From the NCBI RefSeq assembly GCF_000550805.1, contig NZ_CP004353.1:1178001-1242000 (forward strand): 64,000 bases of DNA. Direction: 5' to 3'. Source of the DNA: Corynebacterium vitaeruminis DSM 20294 (GTDB taxonomy: Bacteria; Actinomycetota; Actinomycetes; Mycobacteriales; Mycobacteriaceae). Below the pieces are notes generated by a model that had not been told where the DNA came from, searched no databases, and saw nothing but the letters and a program-made list of their open reading frames with translations. The translations under genes and the position numbers were made by a program. This document shows positions 57,384 through 64,000 of the stretch, piece after piece. Every line of letters begins with the position of its first letter. Position 1 is the first letter of the stretch.

Positions 57384-59033
57384 ATGTTCACACCGACCAC
57401 ACACGCGGTCGCTGGCAGCCTGGAGCTATCCGCCCTCTGCGCCATCATCCCCCTCTTCGCCTTCTTCCTCTTCCTCATGGTGTTGAAGTGGAAGGCGCAC
57501 TGGTCGGCGCTCGCGTCGGTCGTCGTCGCCCTCGTGGTGGGCATCCTCGCCTTCAAGATGCCCACTCACTTAGCTGTGCTCTCCTTTACCCAGGGCGCCT
57601 TCTTCGGGTTGTTCCCGATCGTCTACATCATCTGGATGGCGGTGTGGATCTACGACCTCACCGTCAAGACCGGGCGCTTCGAGGACATGCGCACCATCTT
57701 CTCCAAGATCGGCCGCGGCGACATGCGCGTGCAGGCGATGCTCATCGGCTTCGCCTTCGGCGGTCTGCTGGAGGCCTTGGCCGGATTCGGCGCCCCAGTG
57801 GCGATCGTTGCGGCGATGCTCGTGGCCATCGGGTTGAAGCCGATGAAGGCCGTGCTCGTGACCTTCGTGGCCAACTGCTCGCCGGTCGCCTTCGGCGCCA
57901 TGGGCATCCCTGTGGCCACCGGCGGCCTGCTCACCGGCATCCCAGGCGAGCAGGTGGCCGCGATGGCCGGCCGCCAGGTCTCCTTCGTCGCGCTCATCGT
58001 GCCCTTCGTTCTAGCGTTCATCATGGACGGCATGCGCGGCATCCGCCAGACCTGGCCGATGGCCCTGCTGCTGGGTGTCGCCTTCGGCGGCGGGCAGTTC
58101 CTCGCCTCCAACTACTTCTCCTACGTGCTCACCGACGTCGTCGCCTGCCTGCTCTCGCTGACCTTGGGCGTGGCCTTCCTGCGCTTCTGGAAGCCCACCA
58201 CCCCGGAGGACCAGGCCTCGGCCATCGACGCCGACTCCGTCCACCTCACCACCGAGCGCACAGTCATGGCGCTGTTCCCGTACCTGCTCATCGTCGTCGT
58301 CTTCTCGGTGACCAGCCTGTGGAAGATCGGCTTCGACCTGCCCGCGGCCCTGAAGTCCACCGACCTGAAGTTCGGCTGGCCGGGCCTGCACGGGCACGTG
58401 GTCAACGCGGCGGGCGAGCCGGTGTCCAACACGCTGTTCAACTTTAATTGGCTGTCGACGCCGGGCACCATCCTCTTCCTGTGCGGCGTGATCACGGTCC
58501 TCGTCTACGCGGCCAACACCTGCCACGGCAAGTACCCGCTGAGCATCGCGGGAGGATTCGGCGAGCTCGGCCGCGGTGGGTATAAGATGCGCTACTCGGC
58601 GCTGACTATCGCCGCGGTCATGGGCCTGGCCTACGTCATGAACATGTCCGGGCAGACCGCCGCCATCGGCGCCTTCCTCGCCGGAACCGGCGCGATCTTC
58701 CCGCTGCTGTCGCCGCTGCTCGGCTGGATCGGTACCTGGGTCACGGGCTCGGCGACCTCTGCCAACGCGCTGTTCGCCCAGATGCAGGCGACCACCGCTG
58801 GCCAGGTGGGGGTGAGCCCGACCCTGCTCGTCGGCGCCAACACCGCAGGTGCCACGCTCGGCAAGATGATGAGCCCGCAGACACTGACCATCGCCGCGAC
58901 CGCGGTCAACATGGAAAACGGCGAGGCGAAGATCATGGGCCAGGCCTGGAAGTACTCGCTCGGTCTGCTCGTGTACGTCTGCGTGCTCGTCTTCCTGCAG
59001 TCTTCAGTTTTTGGTTTCATGGTTGTCGGCTAG
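57384..59033 (+). CDS. lldP: L-lactate permease
   Basis: 549 residues with 12-14 spans. LctP-family segments are GLLEALAGFGAPVAIVAAMLV, FGAMGIPVAT and TGSATSANALFAQMQ. It imports L-lactate (and glycolate) with protons. It is divergent from lutABC and presumably induced together with it through the LldR-like site. The gene ends 11 bases before argS begins. Confidence 0.94.
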   Translation: MFTPTTHAVAGSLELSALCAIIPLFAFFLFLMVLKWKAHWSALASVVVALVVGILAFKMPTHLAVLSFTQGAFFGLFPIVYIIWMAVWIYDLTVKTGRFEDMRTIFSKIGRGDMRVQAMLIGFAFGGLLEALAGFGAPVAIVAAMLVAIGLKPMKAVLVTFVANCSPVAFGAMGIPVATGGLLTGIPGEQVAAMAGRQVSFVALIVPFVLAFIMDGMRGIRQTWPMALLLGVAFGGGQFLASNYFSYVLTDVVACLLSLTLGVAFLRFWKPTTPEDQASAIDADSVHLTTERTVMALFPYLLIVVVFSVTSLWKIGFDLPAALKSTDLKFGWPGLHGHVVNAAGEPVSNTLFNFNWLSTPGTILFLCGVITVLVYAANTCHGKYPLSIAGGFGELGRGGYKMRYSALTIAAVMGLAYVMNMSGQTAAIGAFLAGTGAIFPLLSPLLGWIGTWVTGSATSANALFAQMQATTAGQVGVSPTLLVGANTAGATLGKMMSPQTLTIAATAVNMENGEAKIMGQAWKYSLGLLVYVCVLVFLQSSVFGFMVVG

Positions 59034-59044
59034 ACTGCTAGTTC

Positions 59045-60697
59045 ATGACACCAGCGGATCTTTCTACTCTTATTAAGGACACAGCAGTCGCCGTTCTCAC
59101 CGGGCGCGACTTGGACACCACGGCGCTTCCGGAGAAGGTTGTCGTGGAGCGTCCGCGCAACCCGGAGCACGGCGATTACGCCACCAACGTGGCGCTGCAG
59201 GTGGCCAAGAAGGTAGGAATGAACCCGCGCGAGCTCGGCACGCTGCTGGCCGAGGCGCTTTCGGCCAGCGACGCCATCGAGTCTGCGGAGATCGCGGGCC
59301 CGGGCTTCATTAACATCCGCCTGGCCGCCGCCGCCCAGGGGGCGATCGTCGCCAAGGTCCTCTCGGAGGGAGAGAGCTTCGGCCACAACGACGCCTACCA
59401 GGGCCTGCGCGTCAACCTCGAGTTCGTCTCCGCCAACCCTACGGGACCGATCCACCTCGGCGGCACCCGCTGGGCCGCTGTGGGCGACTCGCTCGGCCGC
59501 GTGCTTGCCGCCTCCGGCGCGAAGGTCACCCGCGAGTACTACTTCAACGACCACGGCCGCCAGATCGACCGCTTCTCCAACTCGCTGGTCGCGGCCGCCA
59601 AGGGCCTGCCCACGCCTGAGGACGGTTACGGCGGAGACTACATTCAGGACATCGCAGCCCGCGTCGTCGAAAAGCGCCCCGACGTCATGGACATGGAACC
59701 GGAAGCGATGCAGGAAACCTTCCGCGAGCTGGGCGTGGAGATGATGTTCGCGCACATCAAGGAATCCCTGCACGAGTTCGGCACCGACTTCGACGTCTAC
59801 TTCCACGAGAATTCCCTGTTCGAGTCCGGCGCCGTCGAGCGCGCGATCCAGAAGCTGAAGGACAACGGCAACCTCTACGAAGCCGACGGCGCCTGGTGGC
59901 TGCGTTCCTCCAACTACGGCGACGACAAGGACCGCGTCGTGATCAAGTCGGACGGCGACGCCGCCTACATCGCCGGCGACATCGCCTACGTCGCGGACAA
60001 GTTCGATCGCGGCCACGACCTGTGCATCTACATGCTCGGCGCCGACCACCACGGATACATCTCCCGCCTGCGTGCCGCCGCCGCGGCCTTGGGCTACGAC
60101 CCGAAGAACGTGGAGGTGCTCATCGGCCAGATGGTCAACCTGCTGCGCGACGGCCAGGCCGTGCGCATGTCCAAGCGCGCCGGAACCGTCATCACCCTCG
60201 ACGATCTCGTGGAGGCCATCGGCATCGACGCCGCCCGCTACTCGATGATCCGCTCGTCGGTGGATTCCTCGCTGGACATCGACCTCGAGCTGTGGGCCTC
60301 GCAGTCCTCGGACAACCCGGTCTACTACGTGCAGTACGGGCATGCGCGCCTGTGCTCGATCGCCCGCAAGGCGGCCGACCTGGGCGTGACCCCCGACGGC
60401 GCCGACCTCTCGTTGCTCGTCCACGAGCGCGAGGGCGACCTCATCCGCACCCTCGGCGAGTTCCCGGCCGTGGTCAAGGCGGCGGCCGAGCTGCGCGAGC
60501 CGCACCGCGTGGCCCGCTACGCCGAGGAGCTGGCCGGTACGTTCCACCGTTTCTACGACTCCTGCCAGATCCTGCCCAAGCAGGGCGAGGAGCCGACCCC
60601 GCTGCACACCGCCCGCCTGGCGCTCGCCCGCGCGACCCGCCAGGTGCTCGCCAACGCGCTGGGTCTGGTCGGTGTGAGCGCACCGGAGCGTATGTAA
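59045..60697 (+). CDS. argS: Arginyl-tRNA synthetase
   Basis: 550 residues of class I ArgRS: HIGH-like motif in [14 protein letters not shown] (HLGG form), KMSKS-like RMSKRAG, N-terminal Add-1 domain and C-terminal DALR domain. It charges tRNA-Arg. It lies upstream of lysA with 1 base between the genes, the same order as argS-lysA in C. glutamicum. Confidence 0.97.
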   Translation: MTPADLSTLIKDTAVAVLTGRDLDTTALPEKVVVERPRNPEHGDYATNVALQVAKKVGMNPRELGTLLAEALSASDAIESAEIAGPGFINIRLAAAAQGAIVAKVLSEGESFGHNDAYQGLRVNLEFVSANPTGPIHLGGTRWAAVGDSLGRVLAASGAKVTREYYFNDHGRQIDRFSNSLVAAAKGLPTPEDGYGGDYIQDIAARVVEKRPDVMDMEPEAMQETFRELGVEMMFAHIKESLHEFGTDFDVYFHENSLFESGAVERAIQKLKDNGNLYEADGAWWLRSSNYGDDKDRVVIKSDGDAAYIAGDIAYVADKFDRGHDLCIYMLGADHHGYISRLRAAAAALGYDPKNVEVLIGQMVNLLRDGQAVRMSKRAGTVITLDDLVEAIGIDAARYSMIRSSVDSSLDIDLELWASQSSDNPVYYVQYGHARLCSIARKAADLGVTPDGADLSLLVHEREGDLIRTLGEFPAVVKAAAELREPHRVARYAEELAGTFHRFYDSCQILPKQGEEPTPLHTARLALARATRQVLANALGLVGVSAPERM

Positions 60698-60698
60698 C

Positions 60699-62027
60699 GT
60701 GGGCTTCAACGACATCCCGGCCCACGTGTGGCCGCGTTCCGCCGTCCGCAACGCCGCTGGCCAGGTCGAGATCGGCGGCGTGTCCTTGCCTTCGCTTGCC
60801 GACGCCTACGGCACCCCGCTCATGGTCGTCGACAAGCGCGACTTCCTCTCGCGCTGCCAGGACATGGCCCGCGCCTTCGGCGGCGGCGAGAACGTCCACT
60901 ACGCCTCCAAGGCGTTCCTCACTACCCAGGTCGCGAAGTGGGTAGCCGAGCAGGGGCTCCACCTCGACGTCGCCTCGCTGGGGGAGCTGGAGATCGCCCT
61001 GCACGCCGATTTCCCGGCCGCGGACATCACCGCCCACGGCAACAACAAGTCCGAGGCCTTCCTGCGCCGCTGCGTGACCGCGGGCGTGGGCACCGTCGTG
61101 CTGGACTCCTTCCAAGAGCTCGAGCGCCTCGAGAAGATCGCGGGCGAGGCGGGCATCGTGCAAAACGTCCTGGTCCGCGTGAAGCCGGGCGTGGAGGCGC
61201 ACACCCACGAGTTCATCGCCACCAGCCACGAGGACCAGAAGTTCGGCTTCTCGCTGGCCTCCGGCTCCGCGCACAAGGCGGCCGTCATGGCGCACGAGTC
61301 GGGTTCGCTCAAGCTTCGGGGCCTGCACTGCCACGTGGGAAGCCAGGTCTTCGACGCGGAGGGCTTCAAGCTCGCCGCCGAGCGCGTCCTCGAGCTGTAC
61401 AAGCAGCTTATCGACGCCGTTGGTGAGGAATCCCTCGCCGTTTTGGATCTCGGTGGTGGCTATGGCATCGCGTACACGGAGGACGAGGAGCCCCTCGACG
61501 TCGACGAGGTCGCCCACGACCTCATCACCGCCGTGGGCAAGACCGCGGCGGAGCTGGGAATCGAGGCCCCGCGCGTCATGGTGGAGCCAGGCCGCGCCAT
61601 CGCTGGCCCGTCCACGGTGACCGTTTACGAGGTGGGAACCGTCAAGGACGTCCACGTCGACGACGACACCACCCGCCGCTACCTGAGCGTGGACGGCGGA
61701 ATGAGCGACAATATTCGCCCGGCGCTCTACGACGCGAAGTACGACGTGCGCGTTGTCGATCGTGTGGTCGCCGGCACGCCGATCACCACGCGCATCGTCG
61801 GGTCTCACTGCGAGTCGGGGGACATTTTGCTGGATAGCGCGCAGCTTCCCAGCGACATCGGGGCGGGTACCCTGGTGGCCTTCGCGGCGACCGGCGCCTA
61901 CTGCTACTCGATGAGCTCCCGATACAACATGGCGTTGCGTCCCGCCGTGGTCGTCGTCGAGGACGGAGCAGCCTCGCTCATGCTTCGGCGTGAAACCATG
62001 GACGATTTCTTCGCTCTCGAGGCGTAG
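60699..62027 (+). CDS. lysA: Diaminopimelate decarboxylase
   Basis: 442 residues from a GTG one base after the argS stop. The PLP lysine is in HYASKAF. Substrate and dimer motifs are [24 protein letters not shown] and CESGD. It performs the last step of lysine synthesis (meso-DAP to lysine). The segment LADAYGTPL is part of the conserved enzyme and happens to resemble the dispersed repeat at DNA level. It is co-transcribed with argS. Confidence 0.96.
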   Translation: MGFNDIPAHVWPRSAVRNAAGQVEIGGVSLPSLADAYGTPLMVVDKRDFLSRCQDMARAFGGGENVHYASKAFLTTQVAKWVAEQGLHLDVASLGELEIALHADFPAADITAHGNNKSEAFLRRCVTAGVGTVVLDSFQELERLEKIAGEAGIVQNVLVRVKPGVEAHTHEFIATSHEDQKFGFSLASGSAHKAAVMAHESGSLKLRGLHCHVGSQVFDAEGFKLAAERVLELYKQLIDAVGEESLAVLDLGGGYGIAYTEDEEPLDVDEVAHDLITAVGKTAAELGIEAPRVMVEPGRAIAGPSTVTVYEVGTVKDVHVDDDTTRRYLSVDGGMSDNIRPALYDAKYDVRVVDRVVAGTPITTRIVGSHCESGDILLDSAQLPSDIGAGTLVAFAATGAYCYSMSSRYNMALRPAVVVVEDGAASLMLRRETMDDFFALEA

Positions 62028-62374
62028 CGGCACGATTCTGCGAAGGTGCTTCCGGCGCCGGGATGCCTGCGAACACGCGGTGCCCCCGCCGAGAGCCCGA
62101 CCCTTCCATAGGCCAAGCCGTGGGCTGGGGGTGCGGGGCGGGTGGGAAGCAGCAGGAGCCCGCACGTTGACATAGACTCGGGGAGTTAGAGTCTGCTCGC
62201 CGGTGGTGCCGATGCGACGCGTCGGTGGCCCCGGCTGGCCCGGGCCTTGGGAGCTGGGCCACCCGGCATGGCTTGACGTCGAGCAGCAAGCCCCGGGACA
62301 TACTCTGAATAAAACTGTTAGACCACATCAAGACGGCTTCGTGTAATCACTGGCGTCTACTAGACTGGAGCACC
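62028..62374. other. lysA-hom intergenic region
   Basis: 347 bases. A GC-rich stem GGTGGCC (62224-62230)/GGCCACC (62257-62263) encloses a second hairpin and may terminate argS-lysA or act in the hom leader. TTGACA lies at 62167-62172, and TAGACT near 62359 may be a -10 close to the hom start. No gene is seen. Confidence 0.45.
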
Positions 62375-63727
62375 ATGACGAACGCAACGACCAATCCGGC
62401 CACCACCTACAACTCAGGCAAGGGGGAGGGTGAGCCCGTGGGCATCGCCATCCTGGGTTACGGCACTGTCGGAAGCCAGGTCCTGCGCCTGATGCTCGAG
62501 AACGCCGAAGCCTTCGAGCACCGCTCCGGCGGCCCGCTCGAGGTCAAGGGCGTGGCCGTGAGCTCCGTGGACAAGCACGCGGGCTCCCTCGCCGACCAGA
62601 AGGGGCTGCTCACCACCGACGCCCGCGCGCTCATCGACCGCGACGACGTCGACATCGTGGTCGAGGTCATCGGCGGCATCGACTACCCGCGCGAGCTCGT
62701 GCTGAACGCCCTGCGCAACGGCAAGTCCGTGGTCACCGCCAACAAGGCGCTGGTGGCCGCCCACTCCGCCGAGCTTGCCGAGGCTGCCGACGCCGCGGGG
62801 GTCGACCTCTACTTCGAGGCCGCCGTCGCCGCCGCCATCCCGGTCGTGGGACCGCTGCGCCGCTCGCTGGCCGGCGACCAGGTCCAGTCCGTGGCGGGCA
62901 TCGTCAACGGCACCACCAACTTCATCCTCGACGCCATGGACTCCACCGGCGCCTCCTACGACGACATGCTCGCCGAGGCCACCCGCCTGGGCTACGCCGA
63001 GGCCGACCCCACCGCCGACGTCGAGGGCTACGACGCCGCCTCCAAGGCCGCCATCCTCGCCTCCCTGGCCTTCCACACCCGCGTGACCGCCGACGACGTC
63101 CACCGCGAGGGCATCTCCTCGATCACCGCCGAGGACATCGAGGCCGCCAAGCAGTCCGGCAACACCATCAAGCTGCTGGCCATCTGCGAGCGGCTTGTCG
63201 ACGACCAAGGCAACGAATCCATCTCCGCCCGCGTGCACCCCACCCTGATCTCCCGCTCCCACCCGCTGGCCAGCGTGGACAAGTCCTTCAACGCCGTGTT
63301 CATCGAGGCCGAGGCTGCCGGCCGTCTCATGTTCTACGGCAACGGCGCGGGCGGCAACCCGACCGCCTCCGCCGTGCTCGGCGACATCGTGGGCGCCGCC
63401 CGCAACAAGGTCTTCGGCGGCCGCGCGCCGGGCGAGTCCACCTACGCGAACCTGCCCATCGCCGACTTCGGCGACGTGCCCACCCGCTACCACATCGACA
63501 TGGAGGTCGAGGACCGCATCGGCGTGCTGGCGCTGCTGACCCAGATCTTCGCCAACCACAGCATCTCCCTGCGCACCGTGCGCCAGGAGGAAAAGGACGG
63601 ACACGCCCGCCTCATCTTCGTCACCCACACCGCCCGCGAGCGCGACCTTGCGGCCACCGTGGAAGAGGTTAAGGGGCTGGTGCCGGTCAAGGCGATCAAG
63701 AGCGTCATCCGCCTGGCCGCGCAGTAA
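62375..63727 (+). CDS. hom: Homoserine dehydrogenase
   Basis: 450 residues. The NAD(P)-binding start is IAILGYGTVGSQV. The catalytic core has FEAAVAAAIPVV, NGTTNFIL and GYAEADPTADVEGYDAASK. A C-terminal ACT domain (~370-445) allows threonine feedback. It reduces aspartate semialdehyde to homoserine. It is followed after 90 bases by thrB, as in C. glutamicum hom-thrB. Confidence 0.97.
   Translation: MTNATTNPATTYNSGKGEGEPVGIAILGYGTVGSQVLRLMLENAEAFEHRSGGPLEVKGVAVSSVDKHAGSLADQKGLLTTDARALIDRDDVDIVVEVIGGIDYPRELVLNALRNGKSVVTANKALVAAHSAELAEAADAAGVDLYFEAAVAAAIPVVGPLRRSLAGDQVQSVAGIVNGTTNFILDAMDSTGASYDDMLAEATRLGYAEADPTADVEGYDAASKAAILASLAFHTRVTADDVHREGISSITAEDIEAAKQSGNTIKLLAICERLVDDQGNESISARVHPTLISRSHPLASVDKSFNAVFIEAEAAGRLMFYGNGAGGNPTASAVLGDIVGAARNKVFGGRAPGESTYANLPIADFGDVPTRYHIDMEVEDRIGVLALLTQIFANHSISLRTVRQEEKDGHARLIFVTHTARERDLAATVEEVKGLVPVKAIKSVIRLAAQ

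Positions 63728-64000
<273 letters not shown>

Noticed and set aside
60796..60815. Near-match of the dispersed repeat in lysA
   Set aside because: The bases encode LADAYGTPL, a conserved part of diaminopimelate decarboxylases, so protein conservation explains it.

Overview
The window is high-GC DNA with dense, short-spaced operons. It most likely comes from a Corynebacterium. Supporting signs are the argS-lysA-hom-thrB order, a 1140-residue pyruvate carboxylase, a PrpR/RamB-type regulator divergent from prpDBC, a MetP/MetS-type neurotransmitter:sodium symporter (NSS) with its tiny partner, a lutABC/lldP lactate block with LldR-like and GlxR/CRP-like sites, TANNNT -10 boxes including probable leaderless starts, and wall-sorting signals of the LAxTG type associated with class E sortases. 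No ribosomal RNA, CRISPR array, insertion sequence or plasmid/phage replication gene was seen. The species cannot be named from the sequence alone.

Layout. (1) 0-7.8 kb: a [NiFe]-hydrogenase region (cytochrome b subunit cut by the window edge, maturation protease, hypA, a lone large-subunit-like protein, hypC), interleaved with three Ser-rich LANTG surface-protein genes, the middle one apparently decapitated. (2) 8-13.4 kb: a galactose operon (galM, sodium:solute symporter, small membrane protein, galT, galK) with a clear promoter and two palindromes. (3) 13.9-18.7 kb: an AT-rich transferred island with a 653-residue unknown protein carrying a HEPN-like RX4H motif and a NaeI-like type II restriction-modification pair. 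(4) 18.9-29.5 kb: DEAD-box RNA helicase, mercaptopyruvate sulfurtransferase, an acyl-hydrolase, a membrane protein, then prpR and prpD-prpB-(long structured gap)-prpC. (5) 29.6-35.3 kb: pyruvate carboxylase, a secreted HNH nuclease and putP. (6) 35.6-43.5 kb: SNF2 helicase + SWIM protein, and a YhaO/YhaN (SbcDC-like) pair. (7) 43.5-50.7 kb: YceI/MarR divergent pair, PspC protein, a yybP-ykoY manganese riboswitch controlling a CDF metal exporter, an NRAMP importer, a 44-residue highly expressed small protein, metP-metS and tRNA-Arg(CCG). (8) 50.7-59 kb: secreted peptidase-type hydrolase, Ltp-repeat surface protein, lutCBA and divergent lldP. (9) 59-64 kb: argS, lysA, hom and the start of thrB.

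The metabolic genes fit together around C3 and organic-acid use. Lactate is imported by LldP and oxidised by LutABC, propionate goes through the methylcitrate cycle, and pyruvate carboxylase refills oxaloacetate, which also feeds the aspartate-family pathway (lysA, hom, thrB). Manganese import and export genes stand side by side, with a riboswitch on the exporter.

The most unusual signals are the HEPN-like island protein, a 10-mer (GCTTGTCGAC) present 13 times with a longer intergenic form, a multi-hairpin 0.4-kb segment splitting prpB from prpC, a previously unlisted 44-residue gene with its own promoter and terminator, and a hydrogenase large-subunit homologue standing alone beside hypC.
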